Assembly: GCF_000308615.1 (NCBI RefSeq)
Contig: NZ_BAGB01000173.1
Coordinates: 1 to 64,000 of the forward strand
Length of the DNA: 64,000 nt
Direction of reading: 5' to 3'
DNA from: Nocardia jiangxiensis NBRC 101359
Lineage (GTDB): Bacteria > Actinomycetota > Actinomycetes > Mycobacteriales > Mycobacteriaceae
Below the pieces are notes generated by a model. The model did not search any database and had not been told where the DNA came from. It saw only the letters and a program-made list of their open reading frames with translations. Position 1 is the stretch's first letter. Every line of letters begins with the position of its first letter. Position numbers and translations under genes: made by a program. This document shows, piece by piece, positions 7,684-17,097 of this stretch.

Positions 7684-9189
7684 TCAGGGATGCAGCTCGG
7701 TCAGCGCATGTTCGAGGTGCCGGGCGATGTCCCAGGTGTCGGGAACGGCGTCGGGGCAGGCGACGATGCCGAAATCGAGATGTCCGTTGTAGGACATGAC
7801 GGTGATGTTGAGGCTGCCCGACAGCTCGGTGAGCAGTGATACGGGGTAGCTGGCCAGGACGCGGATTCCGTTGAGGTACAAAGGTATCTGCGGTCCCGGA
7901 ACGTTCGACACGATCAGATTGGCCAGGGGTAGGGCGGCTGCCGTGGCCCGGAGCAGGGCGCGGGTGGGCATGCCGTGTCCTACCGGTGTCAGCAGTGAGG
8001 TGATCTGGTGGAGCAGGTTCGGTGGCTGCGTACGGAACCGATCCTTTGCCGCGAGCAGTTCGCTGTGCATGAGTTCGAGTCGATGGTGCGGGTCCGTTTC
8101 GGTGATCGGTAGTTGCGAAAGCATGATGGAGAACTGGTTTCCCGCGCAGCCGAACTGCTCTGGAGTTCGCACGGATACCGGCACCGCGGCCAGTAGCGGC
8201 CGGTCGGTGGGGATGGCGCGGTCGAGCATCCAGCTGCGTAGGGCCGAGGTGCACAGTGCCATCACCACGTCGTTGACGGTGCCGTCGACCGATTTCTTGA
8301 TGGACTTGACCGTGTCCAGCGGCAGCGAGGTGTACGCGACGCTGCGAGCAGCGGTGGTCGGGCCGTTGAACGGCACGTCGGGGTGCTTGTGGCGGAGATC
8401 GTCGCGGGCACGCAGCAGCGTCGGTCCCGCCTCGAGCATGGCGTGTGCGCGCATCGATTGCCGGGTAACCGCATTCGGGACGCTGCGCGCGAGCATCTCG
8501 ATGGCGGAAGGGGTCCGGTCGCGGCGCATGCCCGAATCGGGTAGCGGTGTGGCGGTGGGTGTTTCGGCGATGTCGAGGACTGCCGCCATGACCTCTGCCG
8601 CCGACACACCGTCGATCACGGCGTGGTGCACCTTCGTGTAGACGGCTTGGCGTCCATCGGTGAGTCCGGAGATGAGGTGGCATTCCCACAGTGGACGAGA
8701 TCGGTCGAGCGGTTGGGCGTGGCGCCGTGCGACATAGTCGGCAAGGTCCGCATCGGTCGCGCCGTCGCGCAGCAGCACCTCGCGAACGTGGTAGCCCAGA
8801 TCTACGGTCACACAGTCTTCCCAGTACGGCTGGTCGAGACCGAGCGGGACGGTGCGCACTCGGCACCGTAGCGGTGCCACCAGGTGCAGCCGAGCGGCGA
8901 ACAATCGACGCAGCGACATGATATCCATCGGGCCGTGCGGTGCATCGGCGGAGTCGAGGAGCATGAGCGCGCCGATATGCAGTGGCGTCGAGACCGATTC
9001 GCTGTCCAGCAGGTGCAGGTCCAGTGCGCTCAGCTGCCGTGGCTTTCCGGGGGTTGCCGCGTTCGGAATAGTCGTTGCCGAAGGGGGCGGTATCGCGCCT
9101 GCTCGGCCTGTGCCCAGCGCTTCACCCGGCGTCTCGATGCGCACTGTTGTGCCGCGACCGTCGAGAACCGTGCTGTTCGAGCTTCCCAT
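7684..9189 (-). CDS. wax ester synthase/diacylglycerol acyltransferase (WS/DGAT)
   Basis: The 501-residue protein contains the WS/DGAT active-site motif HHxxxDG as HHAVIDG (residues 188-194). It also has PLWE (PRSRPLWECHL) before it and the C-terminal block NLIVSNVPGP, all diagnostic of bacterial acyl-CoA:alcohol/diacylglycerol acyltransferases. These enzymes make triacylglycerol or wax esters for lipid storage at the membrane. GGGAGGAAACTC precedes the ATG at 9189, an excellent ribosome site, and removes 22 upstream residues. The first 50 residues are a variable, probably disordered extension. Mycolata usually carry many paralogues; substrate preference cannot be read here. Confidence 0.92.
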   Translation of the reverse strand: MGSSNSTVLDGRGTTVRIETPGEALGTGRAGAIPPPSATTIPNAATPGKPRQLSALDLHLLDSESVSTPLHIGALMLLDSADAPHGPMDIMSLRRLFAARLHLVAPLRCRVRTVPLGLDQPYWEDCVTVDLGYHVREVLLRDGATDADLADYVARRHAQPLDRSRPLWECHLISGLTDGRQAVYTKVHHAVIDGVSAAEVMAAVLDIAETPTATPLPDSGMRRDRTPSAIEMLARSVPNAVTRQSMRAHAMLEAGPTLLRARDDLRHKHPDVPFNGPTTAARSVAYTSLPLDTVKSIKKSVDGTVNDVVMALCTSALRSWMLDRAIPTDRPLLAAVPVSVRTPEQFGCAGNQFSIMLSQLPITETDPHHRLELMHSELLAAKDRFRTQPPNLLHQITSLLTPVGHGMPTRALLRATAAALPLANLIVSNVPGPQIPLYLNGIRVLASYPVSLLTELSGSLNITVMSYNGHLDFGIVACPDAVPDTWDIARHLEHALTELHP

Positions 9190-9491
9190 GAGTTTCCTCC
9201 CGATCGTGTCGGTTCCGGGAAGGGATCCGCCGAGGCCGGGGTAATCGCACCGCATTGATCCCGGATATCTTGTGTGACACCGCGCATCGCGGAGCGGGGC
9301 CCGATACAGCGTTCGCGCATCGTTGCTCGAACGGAAGAACGGTCTCGACGTCCGAGACCGTCGATGCGAGTCTAGTTTCGATAGCGGGTTCGTGGGCTGG
9401 GCCGAGAGTTACAGCTCGTTAAGTGTGTGCAAACAACCAACGCGGGACGCTGTCCAGAACGGTCGTGGCGTGGGTGAGTCCAGAATCCGCG

Positions 9492-9587
9492 GGGGAGCCG
9501 CCATTCAAGGGCTACCAGGCAACGTGTTTCACCAACAAAGAGGAGGAGGGCGTCTGGAAACGCCGCGCGAAACACGTTGGCGGGCAA
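9492..9587 (+). pseudogene. fragment of a DJ-1/PfpI family gene, C-terminal part
   Basis: About 32 residues (GEPPFKGYQATCFTNKEEEG and onward) match the segment that follows the catalytic Cys loop in class I amidotransferase-like DJ-1/PfpI proteins. The same segment appears in intact order in the larger fragment just downstream (GYRLTCFTNDEEEG). The surrounding frame does not continue the domain. This is a second, shorter remnant in a different frame. Confidence 0.6.
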
Positions 9588-10116
9588 CGCGATCAACGGC
9601 ACCTGGGACGAGTTGCTCGAGAAGTCCGAGGATGTCGTTCGATCCCGGCGCTCCGATACCGGCCCGTTGGCGAACCTCGTCCTCCTCGGTGAGCGGATCG
9701 AGAACGGTCGACATGAGCCTCGCCCGTCCATGACCGGAGGTGAACAGGGAGCACTCGATTTGGAGACCATCATCCGATCCGCCGAGACGATGCGCACGCC
9801 GCTGCAACTGTCCGTTGTCCGTCTCGAGGACTACGGCATGGTTTACCTGCCCGGCGGTCACGGCCCGATGCAGGATCCGTGCGTCGATGCGGACGCGGGC
9901 CGCATCCTCACCACGCAACTCGCCTCCGGCAAGCCGCTCGGCATCGTCTGCCACGCCCCCGCGGCGATCCTGTCCACCAGAATTCACGGCGAATCCCCGT
10001 TCACGGGCTACCGCCTCACCTGCTTCACCAACGACGAGGAAGAAGGTGTGGGCCTCGCGGGCAGGGCGCAATGGCTCCTGGAGACCGAGCTACAGGGGCG
10101 CGCTATTCGCGATCGG
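9577..10116 (+). pseudogene. truncated DJ-1/PfpI family protein
   Basis: The frame includes RLEDYGMVYLPGGHGPMQD, then PLGIVCHAPAAIL with the nucleophile-elbow Cys, and GYRLTCFTNDEEEG, the core of DJ-1/PfpI (type 1 amidotransferase-like, chaperone/glyoxalase) proteins. The normal N-terminal strand is replaced by unrelated sequence, and the C-terminus stops at about 10105, where the convergent ABC gene ends. The usual ending NPASS..A is absent. It is probably not functional, although the Cys, the upstream Glu-type loop and the His of CHAP are kept. Confidence 0.7.
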
Positions 10117-11197
10117 TCGGCAGCAGCAGGCCGGTTTCCGGGTCGTACCAGCGATAGGATCGCCTGGGGAGGTGGAGCGACAGCGAAGTGCCGGGTTCGG
10201 CGCGGAAGCCCGGTGGCGCTTGGACTTTCACCGTCTGTCCGGCGATGGTGGTGGTGAGCAGGGTGGCGGAGCCGAGGGGTTCGAAAACCTGGAGTTCCGC
10301 GTCTACCGCGTGGCCGGGGTGCTCGCCGTTCACGACGATGGACTCGGGGCGGATGCCGAGCCTGATCGCCTTCCCCGCGAAGGTGGACAGGGCGGCGGGT
10401 GCGGGCAGTGATTGGCCTCCCAGGTCCAGGCGGGGGCCGGACTCGCCGGCCGCGATCGTCCCGGTGAGGAAGTTCATGGGCGGGCCGCCGAGGAATCCGC
10501 CGACGAATTCCGTTGCGGGATCGTCGTATACGTCGGTGGGTGCGCCGCACTGAACCACCACGCCCGCGCGCATAACCGCCACCCGATCGCCCAGCGACAG
10601 CGCCTCCACCTGGTCGTGTGTGACATAGATCGTCGTGGTACCGAGCTCGGCGACCAGCTTCTTCAACTCGGCGCGAAACGACATGCGCAGCAGGGCATCC
10701 AGATTCGACAACGGCTCGTCCATGAGCAGGACGTCGGCGTCCATCACGATCGCGCGGGCCACCGCGACCCGCTGGCGCTGCCCCCCGGACAGCTTCGCCG
10801 GATAGCGATCGAGATACGGTGTGAGCTGCAGCAGTTCGGCAGCCCATGCGACCTTGCGCCGCACCTCGTCGCCTGATACCCCGCGCATGCGCAGCCCGAA
10901 ACCGATGTTGTCGGAGACCTTTTTGTTGGGGAACACCGCATAGGACTGGAACACCATCGACAGGTTGCGCCGTCGCGGTTCGAGATAGGTGACGTCCCGG
11001 CCGCCGATCACGATCTGCCCCGAGTCCGGCACCTCCAGTCCGGCGATCATCCGCAGCAATGTCGTCTTGCCGCAGCCGGAAGGCCCGAGCAGCACCACGA
11101 ATTCGCCGTCGGCGATCGCGAGTGATATGTCGTCGGTGGCGCGGGCCGTGCCGTCGGGATAGGTCTTCACCAGGTCGCGCAGGACCACTTCAGCCAT
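10103..11197 (-). CDS. ABC transporter ATP-binding protein, CUT1/polyamine type
   Basis: The 364-residue ATPase has Walker A GPSGCGKTT, the Q-loop region MVFQSYAVFPNKKV, the signature LSGGQRQRVAVARA, Walker B VLLMDEPLSNLDA and the switch His in YVTHDQVEAL. Its C-terminal 120 residues are a TOBE-type regulatory extension (RLGIRPESI). That build is typical of MalK/UgpC/PotA ATPases, which energise importers. It is the last gene of a four-gene operon running 14264 to 10103. The start lies 27 bases after the permease. Confidence 0.93.
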   Translation of the reverse strand: MAEVVLRDLVKTYPDGTARATDDISLAIADGEFVVLLGPSGCGKTTLLRMIAGLEVPDSGQIVIGGRDVTYLEPRRRNLSMVFQSYAVFPNKKVSDNIGFGLRMRGVSGDEVRRKVAWAAELLQLTPYLDRYPAKLSGGQRQRVAVARAIVMDADVLLMDEPLSNLDALLRMSFRAELKKLVAELGTTTIYVTHDQVEALSLGDRVAVMRAGVVVQCGAPTDVYDDPATEFVGGFLGGPPMNFLTGTIAAGESGPRLDLGGQSLPAPAALSTFAGKAIRLGIRPESIVVNGEHPGHAVDAELQVFEPLGSATLLTTTIAGQTVKVQAPPGFRAEPGTSLSLHLPRRSYRWYDPETGLLLPTDRE

Positions 11198-11224
11198 CGC
11201 AGATCCCTGTCGTCGGAAGGTCTT

Positions 11225-12109
11225 TCATCGAAGCGTCGTCCCCCACATATTCACCAGGTAGCGGCGCATCACCAGGATGAACAACAGCGCCGGGATGATC
11301 AGCGCGAACCCGCCCGCGAAGCGGTACGGCGCCGACGCCTCCGACAGTGAGGTGAGTACCTGTGCCGGCAGCGTGCGGTGGCCCAGCGTCACGATCGTCG
11401 CTCCCAGGATCTCGTTCCAGGACAGCACGAAGGTGAAGATCGACGAGGCCGCCAGCCCCGGAAGCGCCAGCGGCACCACCACTTTGCGGGCGGCCTGCCA
11501 GCGCGTGCAGCCGAAGACCTGCGCGGCCTCCTCCAGATCGGCCGGCACCGCGACGAAGATGCTCGCGGTGATGAGCACGGTGGTCGGCAGGGCCAGTGTG
11601 GTGTGCACGAGCGTCACCGCCAGCACGGTGTCGTAGACGTGGGCGTGTAGGAAGATCGTCGCCAGCGGCACCGACAGCACAACGATCGGCAACGCGCGGA
11701 CCAGCAGGATGAACACCTGATAGGTGTCCTTACCGCGGAACGCGTAGCGCGCCAGCGCATATCCCGCGGGCGCGCCGATGACCAGCGACCAGAACACCGT
11801 GTAGAGCCCGACCAGCACCGAATTGCCGAAGGCGGGCACCGTTCCTGTCGCCCGGAAGAACGACGACAGTGTTTCGCCCGAAAAGTGATCGGGGATCAAC
11901 GGTTTCGGAAACTTGTCGAGAGTCTCGCGCGAGGACACCGCCGAAAGCCCGATGAGCACGATCGGCAACGCCATGAACACCGTCACCGCGATGCATCCCA
12001 GCTGGACACCTACGGCCCGCCACCGCCGCCTGCGCAGCGGTGCCCGGTCGACCGGCGGGAGGACGGTTTGCGACTCGGCGGCAACGGCGTTCGGGATCAC
12101 CTCGCTCAT
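11225..12109 (-). CDS. ABC transporter permease, CUT1 type (second permease)
   Basis: The 294-residue protein has six predicted membrane helices after a basic N-terminal tail. It carries the EAA cytoplasmic loop (EEAAQVFGCTRWQAARKVVVP), which contacts the ATPase. It matches MalG/UgpE-like permeases. Its ATG overlaps the stop of the first permease by four bases (ATGA), showing translational coupling. A large soluble part is absent, as expected. Confidence 0.92.
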   Translation of the reverse strand: MSEVIPNAVAAESQTVLPPVDRAPLRRRRWRAVGVQLGCIAVTVFMALPIVLIGLSAVSSRETLDKFPKPLIPDHFSGETLSSFFRATGTVPAFGNSVLVGLYTVFWSLVIGAPAGYALARYAFRGKDTYQVFILLVRALPIVVLSVPLATIFLHAHVYDTVLAVTLVHTTLALPTTVLITASIFVAVPADLEEAAQVFGCTRWQAARKVVVPLALPGLAASSIFTFVLSWNEILGATIVTLGHRTLPAQVLTSLSEASAPYRFAGGFALIIPALLFILVMRRYLVNMWGTTLR

Positions 12110-12951
12110 CGCGCGCCCTCCGGCTGCCGCACGGTCCGCAGATACAACACCGCGGTGCCGAGCGAAATGACCAGCACGACAAGGGAAACGCAGCTCGCCA
12201 CCGCGGGATTCTGCAGATTCGAGTACCACTGATAGGTCTCGCCGACCAGCAGCGGGAAATCGCGTCCGGTCAAGGCCTGCGCGACCGCGAAGGCCTGCAG
12301 CGCCAGGATGGTTCGCAGGATCAGCGCCGCCTGCAGGCTCGGTCCGAGCAGCGGCAGCGTGACGTGCCGCAGCCGCTGCCAGAGACCCGCACCGAAAACC
12401 TGTGCGGCCTCGTCGTAATCGCGCGGAATCAGCTGCACTCCGGCGACCACGATGACGAACACCAGCGAAGTGGCGCGCCAGATCTCGGCGAGCACGATGG
12501 CCAACAGCATAGTGCCGGTGTGCTGGTAGCTCAGCCACTGCACCCCGTCGTGGGACAGCCCGAGCCATACCAGCAGCGAATTCAGGTAGCCGCGATTGCC
12601 GAAGATCGACAGCCACACCAGGCCCGCGGCCAGCTCCGAGATCGCCAGTGGCAGGCACCAGAGATAGAAGTGCCCGCCCGCGAATCCGGGCCGGGCCTGC
12701 AGCAGCAGCGCCATCCCGACGGCGAGCACCAGCTGGATCGGGACGACGATAACGAGCAGCAGCAACGTATTGCGCAGCGCTTTCAGGAAGTACGGATCAC
12801 CGAACAGGCGATGCCAGTTGTCCAGCGTGAACCCGTGACCGTTTCCGAAGGCGGCCAGCACGCCCTGTACCAGCGGCCAGCCGAACAGCGCCGCCATCAG
12901 CACCAGCGAGGGCAGCAGCAGCATCCACGGGGAGCGCAGTCGTGCGGTCAT
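12106..12951 (-). CDS. ABC transporter permease, CUT1 type (first permease)
   Basis: The 281-residue protein (MTARLRSPWMLLLPSLVLM start) has six membrane helices and an EAA loop (DEAAQVFGAGLWQRLRHVTLP), as in MalF/UgpA-type permeases. The upstream part of the open frame is not needed, because the ATG at 12951 lies just after the stop of the binding protein. It pairs with the next permease to form the import channel. Confidence 0.92.
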   Translation of the reverse strand: MTARLRSPWMLLLPSLVLMAALFGWPLVQGVLAAFGNGHGFTLDNWHRLFGDPYFLKALRNTLLLLVIVVPIQLVLAVGMALLLQARPGFAGGHFYLWCLPLAISELAAGLVWLSIFGNRGYLNSLLVWLGLSHDGVQWLSYQHTGTMLLAIVLAEIWRATSLVFVIVVAGVQLIPRDYDEAAQVFGAGLWQRLRHVTLPLLGPSLQAALILRTILALQAFAVAQALTGRDFPLLVGETYQWYSNLQNPAVASCVSLVVLVISLGTAVLYLRTVRQPEGAR

Positions 12952-12953
12952 GG

Positions 12954-14264
12954 CTACTCCACCCGGCACAGTTCGGCGGCCGGGTCGGGGGCCCAGCACG
13001 GCACCTTCAGGTCGTCGAGGATGCCTTGCAACACTCGCGCCTGCTGATCCAGCGTCGATCGAATATCGGCCCCACCCAGCACGATCGAGCGAAAACTGTC
13101 TTGGAACACCTTGCTCACCTCACCCTCACGCTGGCCAAGCCCCACCGGCGGCAGCGAGACGATCGCGCCCGGCGCCTGCTGCTGGCGTTGCACCGCATCG
13201 GCCTCGAGTCCGATCGCCGGGGGCAGATCTTGCGGGATCGCCGCGCTGACGGCGGGGAAGAAACCATTGGAGCGCAGCAGCGCAATCTGCCTGTCCGGCT
13301 GGGTGAATGCGGTGATGGTGCGCTGTGCCAGCTCGAAATCCGGGCAGCCCTTGGGAATTGCCAGCCCGGCCAGCACGGGCATGTAGCCCAGTCCGTGTTT
13401 GCCGCGGGGCGCGGGCATCATCCGCCAATTCTGGGGATCGCGTTCGGGCGCGCGCACCAAGCGCACCACGTGATCCCAGGCCATTCGCACCTCGCCGCTC
13501 TCGAGCGGCTCCTGCATGAAGTCGTAGGTCGTGCTCGCCGGGACGCAGTTGGGCCACAGCTCGCGGAAGTACTCCCAGGCGGTCACGGCCTCGGCGGAAC
13601 GAAACGTGGTGATCTGACCGCCGGTGAACGACGGCAGCAGATAGCCCTGAGTGAACCTGTGCAGCAGCCCTTTCGGGCCCGCGGGCAGGCCCAGCATCGG
13701 GCGATTGCCGTTGGCGCGGCGGGCCGCGACGGCCCAGTCGAGAAATTGGTCGTAGGTCAGCGCCGCGGCATCGGCGCCGGAGGGCAGATGCTCCAGCGCG
13801 TCGGCATGTGCGGCGAGCACGTAACTCGCGGTGGCCCAGGGGATGTACCAGGTGCGGTCGGTGCCGGACTTCGCGAGCTGCAGGTAATCCGTTGACCAGC
13901 CGCGGTTTCCGAGATCGATGAGCAGGCCGGTCAAGTCCTGCAGGTATTTCGGGGCCAGCGGGGCCAGGTCGCCGTGCAGACCGGCGAGCAGCCCGATCTT
14001 CGTCGAACCCGCCCCCACCTGGCTGCGCACCTGCGTCGAGAACGGGCCCTCCTCGACGGTCACGTAGCTGACGCCGGGTGCGGTCCGGCCCAGCAGGGCC
14101 CGGAAGCGTTCGGCCTCGTCCGCGGGCCGAAACTGGGTGGACAGCAGGATCATTGCGCCACCGCCGGTGGTGGCGAAGCCGGTACATGCCGCTGCGGTGA
14201 GCGCCGCCGCGCAGATCCCCGCCGCGTGCAGCAGGGATCTGCGCGTCGTTCCCAGTGGTGGCAT
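12954..14264 (-). CDS. extracellular solute-binding lipoprotein of a CUT1-type importer
   Basis: The 436-residue protein begins with a Tat-like TTRRSLL stretch, a hydrophobic core and the lipobox LTAAAC (Cys27), so it is exported and lipid-anchored. The mature part reads like a family 1 solute-binding protein (LTYDQFLDWA, WDHVVRLV, IPKGCPDFELAQRTI). A purine-rich AAGGGGCAAGGG lies directly before the ATG. It is the first gene of the operon, and the usual substrates of this importer class are sugars, glycerol phosphate or oligosaccharides. There is no hydrolase nearby to name the substrate. Confidence 0.9.
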   Translation of the reverse strand: MPPLGTTRRSLLHAAGICAAALTAAACTGFATTGGGAMILLSTQFRPADEAERFRALLGRTAPGVSYVTVEEGPFSTQVRSQVGAGSTKIGLLAGLHGDLAPLAPKYLQDLTGLLIDLGNRGWSTDYLQLAKSGTDRTWYIPWATASYVLAAHADALEHLPSGADAAALTYDQFLDWAVAARRANGNRPMLGLPAGPKGLLHRFTQGYLLPSFTGGQITTFRSAEAVTAWEYFRELWPNCVPASTTYDFMQEPLESGEVRMAWDHVVRLVRAPERDPQNWRMMPAPRGKHGLGYMPVLAGLAIPKGCPDFELAQRTITAFTQPDRQIALLRSNGFFPAVSAAIPQDLPPAIGLEADAVQRQQQAPGAIVSLPPVGLGQREGEVSKVFQDSFRSIVLGGADIRSTLDQQARVLQGILDDLKVPCWAPDPAAELCRVE

Positions 14265-14371
14265 CCCTTGCCCCTTGCAGCACTAACAGTGACCTACAGC
14301 ACGTTGCCAGGGTGGAACTTGAGTGGCGTAAGGGCGATTGTCAAAGGAACCGACAGGAAGGAACATGCTCG

Positions 14372-14719
14372 TTACATCGCGGTTCGTTCCGATGCGGCCC
14401 CTGTGTGGCGGGCAGGTCGTTCAGTGCGGCGGCGTCTGTCGCGCGCAGTGGGGGACCGTTGTGCGGTAGATGCTCCGACTGGATGCCCCGGCACCGGCAC
14501 GCCCGGGTATCGGAGCCAAATGGTTGTGAACGGCCCCTCCCGGGACGGGTCGATGACGACGAGCGCCTCATCGACTGCGTAGCCGAGCTGGACACCGATG
14601 CGGGTCATCTCGCGCTCGTCGCGCTCGCAGTCCTCGCTCAGGTCGGATCGGAGGCAGCGAATCGCCTTGGGTACGTAGTACGTGAACTGCTGAGCATGCG
14701 TCTCCTGTCGGGTCGTCAC
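14372..14719 (-). CDS. hypothetical protein, doubtful
   Basis: A 115-codon frame with a GTG start contains a protein-like core (FTYYVPKAIRCLRSDLSED, then TRIGVQLGYAVDEALVVIDP). I do not recognise a family. The C-terminal third is arginine-rich and less convincing. There is no clear ribosome site. A strong AGGAGA nearby instead precedes an ATG in another frame that stops after 19 residues, which hints at a frameshift in a decayed gene. Confidence 0.3.
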   Translation of the reverse strand: MTTRQETHAQQFTYYVPKAIRCLRSDLSEDCERDEREMTRIGVQLGYAVDEALVVIDPSREGPFTTIWLRYPGVPVPGHPVGASTAQRSPTARDRRRRTERPARHTGAASERTAM

Positions 14720-14937
14720 CGTCTGTAGCCCACTCTGGCCAGGTACCGAGTACAAGCTGCCGCACGGAGCGCATCCGTGGAACCTGTCGGACGCAGTACA
14801 AGCAATTATCCAGCGCAGCAACAATATTCACGCAACACAAGCGTCCAGCGGACAGAAGCCCGACGGGCGTGCCGGTCGAGTTCCGATGAACTGTGAGATT
14901 TACGCTCGACTCGGCGGACCGTGTCTAGACTCGGGCC

Positions 14938-15420
14938 ATGAGCAGGACCGACCGCGCCAGCCGCCTGATCGCGGCACCACCGGAGATCGTCTACGGCGCT
15001 CTGGTGGACCGCGAATCCCTCGAGGCATGGCTGCCACCCGACGGTATGCGGGGGCGGATCCAGCGGTGGGATCCCCGACCCGGCGGCGGATTCCGGATGA
15101 TCCTGACCTACCTCGATCCGGTCAACAGCCCCGGCAAGACTTCCGATGCGACCGATGTCGTCGACGTCGGATTCGCCGAGCTGATGCCACCCGAGCGCGT
15201 GGTGCACAGGGCGGTGTTCGAATCCGAGGATCCCTCGTACTCCGGCACCATGACGATGACCTGGCACATCACCGACACGGTTGAGGGGACCGAGGTCACC
15301 GTCACCGCCACCGACGTGCCACCGGGCATCGACCAAGCGGCCCACGAGGCCGGGATCGCGTCCTCGTTGGCCAACCTGGCGTCCTATCTCGAAGCAGCCG
15401 ATCGACCGACTGCTGGGTGA
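14938..15420 (+). CDS. SRPBCC (AHSA1-like) domain protein
   Basis: The 160-residue protein starts with the fold's usual opening (RASRLIAAPPEIVYGALVD) and has DRESLEAWLPP and DVGFAELMPPERVVHR, typical of Aha1/START-like SRPBCC proteins, which bind hydrophobic ligands in a cavity. It lacks a signal peptide and membrane helices. It stands alone, followed by a 16-bp palindrome. The ligand is unknown. Confidence 0.85.
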   Translation: MSRTDRASRLIAAPPEIVYGALVDRESLEAWLPPDGMRGRIQRWDPRPGGGFRMILTYLDPVNSPGKTSDATDVVDVGFAELMPPERVVHRAVFESEDPSYSGTMTMTWHITDTVEGTEVTVTATDVPPGIDQAAHEAGIASSLANLASYLEAADRPTAG

Positions 15421-15835
15421 CGATCCAGCCCGGCCACGTGGCCGGCAGACCCGTCGACCACGGCGTGGGCAGACGCAACAGCGCCGCTGCGGGACCGGAC
15501 AAGCTGTGGCCCTACGTCTCAGTCTCGCCACTCGGTTTCTGATGGGGGAAGCGTTCGTGGAGAGTGGGCGGCTGTTCGGCCTCGCTCTGGGCCTCATGCG
15601 TGCGCCAGCCGCCAAGGGCCGCCGTCGCTTTCGTCGGGGCACCGCTGCTGCGAGGTGGTGGCCGGATATCGCGGCCCTGATATTTAGGATCTGGCCGGCA
15701 GCTCTCGCGAACCGATGGTCGCGCTGCGCAGTTACAGCATTGGGGCCGATGGCGGATCGGCCGCCGACCCGGTCGCACCGGTGAGCACGGGCCGGCTCTT
15801 CTCGGCGGCCCCGCACTGCTGCGGTCCGCGGGATG
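15421..15835. other. intergenic stretch with a perfect 16-bp palindrome
   Basis: No gene was recognised in these 415 bases. A perfect palindrome CCGGCCACGTGGCCGG occupies 15430-15445, ten bases after the SRPBCC stop codon. It may end that transcript as a cruciform or hairpin, or bind a protein through its central CACGTG. The remaining sequence shows only shadow frames. Confidence 0.45.
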
Positions 15836-16825
15836 TCAGATGTCCGGTCCGGTCATCCTGGTCATGGGAACGGGAACTCGCCATCCGCACGGCAGTCCGC
15901 AGGTGGCGATGATCTCGTGGTCGGTACTGCCGTCGGGGCGCTGACGGCTGATCAGGGAGGCCGATGCGGGGTAGCCGCAGTCGGCGCTCCACGAGGTGAG
16001 AATGCGCAACTTCTCGTGTGAGGTGGTTCCGGGCCGGGCGGACCACAGCACCAACTGCTGATCCGGATCGCCCGTGTATCGGAAGGTGTCCCAGTCCAGG
16101 GTCAGTTCACCGACGTCCGGATGGATGAGCGTTTTGGTGCCGAATTCCTGCCGGGCGACATGACGCGCTGCCCACCACTGCCGGAACTGCGGATCGGCGA
16201 TCGACAGCTCACCCACCAGAGCCGTCAGCACCGGATCGGTGGGGTTGCTCGCCGCGTCCATGCGCAGGATCGCGACACATGTCTTGGCCACTCCCTCCCA
16301 ATCCGCGTAGAGGGTTCGCATGGCGGGGTCGGTGAATATCATTCGCACGTAATTGCGTTGCCGCGCAGGCATTTGCGAGAAGTCTGTGAGTAGCGACGCG
16401 GCGAGATGGTTCCACGCGAGGATATCGAGATAGCGGCCGAAGACCAGGGCGGGAGTATCGGTGAGCTGGTCGAGCAGACGCTGGATCTGCGGCCGGACGA
16501 TCGGCTGGCGACGCTTGGGGGCGCTGCGATGGTCGACCCGCCGAGCCAGGCTCTCCACGTACGCGCGCTGATCGTCGTTCAGCCGCAGCGCGTGCACGAG
16601 AGCTTCCAGGACCTGCTCCGCCGGCGCGAGGCGCCCCTGCTCGACGCGGGTGTAATAGTCCTGGCTGATGGCGACCAGGTCCGCGACCTCTTCGCGGCGC
16701 AGACCCCTGACGCGGCGGGTGGAGCTGCCGCGCACAGGCAACCCGACGTCGGCGGGGGTGAGCTCGCCGCGCCGGGCTTTCAGAAAGCTGCCCAGTTCTC
16801 GCAGGTGGGGCGCTCTATCGGTCAT
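15836..16825 (-). CDS. XRE/MmyB-like transcription regulator
   Basis: The 329-residue protein has an N-terminal Cro/C1-type helix-turn-helix (about residues 9-75, including RGLRREEVADLVAISQDYYTR) and a C-terminal MmyB-type ligand-binding domain with PALVFGRYLDILAWN and YVRMIFTDPAMR. In the named MmyB-like family this domain is a PAS-like pocket that may bind a fatty acid. It is transcribed alone. A target gene is not evident; the neighbouring P450 and SRPBCC genes are candidates only by proximity. Confidence 0.88.
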   Translation of the reverse strand: MTDRAPHLRELGSFLKARRGELTPADVGLPVRGSSTRRVRGLRREEVADLVAISQDYYTRVEQGRLAPAEQVLEALVHALRLNDDQRAYVESLARRVDHRSAPKRRQPIVRPQIQRLLDQLTDTPALVFGRYLDILAWNHLAASLLTDFSQMPARQRNYVRMIFTDPAMRTLYADWEGVAKTCVAILRMDAASNPTDPVLTALVGELSIADPQFRQWWAARHVARQEFGTKTLIHPDVGELTLDWDTFRYTGDPDQQLVLWSARPGTTSHEKLRILTSWSADCGYPASASLISRQRPDGSTDHEIIATCGLPCGWRVPVPMTRMTGPDI

Positions 16826-16908
16826 AGCTCCACGGTATGCGGTGACCGGGTCGCGTGCCTGGGAGAATTTCTTCCCACCCTCCGGTTTCGGATTTCTCTG
16901 CGATGGAT

Positions 16909-17076
16909 CTACGCATCAGGCACGATGTATGAATCGCGGGTAGCGGCGTCGAGCAGATCGCGTGCCCGGTTGTAGCGCAAGCGCACCTCTTCCGCGATTA
17001 CTGCCTCGACCCCCTGCACAGATGAGTGGTACACAGCGGGAACCGAGTCCGGACAGGAATCGCCGCGTCGTACCAC
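16909..17076 (-). CDS. possible small protein or gene tail
   Basis: A 55-codon frame from a GTG reads like a genuine helical C-terminus (VEAVIAEEVRLRYNRARDLL, then ATRDSYIVPDA). It follows the P450 gene on the same strand by about 20 bases. It has no convincing ribosome site, so it may be the remaining end of a lost gene or a small co-transcribed protein. I do not recognise it. Confidence 0.3.
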   Translation of the reverse strand: MVRRGDSCPDSVPAVYHSSVQGVEAVIAEEVRLRYNRARDLLDAATRDSYIVPDA

Positions 17077-17097
17077 TCGTCGTGTTGACGGCTACAG

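Noticed and set aside
7079..8866. Minus-strand open frame of 595 codons
   Set aside because: It overlaps the WS/DGAT and ferritin-like genes in another frame on the same strand and is a low-complexity Arg/Pro/His shadow.
9190..9491. A gene directly upstream of the WS/DGAT
   Set aside because: No frame in these 302 bases has motif or ribosome-site support; it is taken as promoter region and decayed DNA.
14806..15816. Minus-strand frame of 336 codons across the SRPBCC gene
   Set aside because: Antisense to a clear SRPBCC domain and rich in Arg and Gly without motifs.
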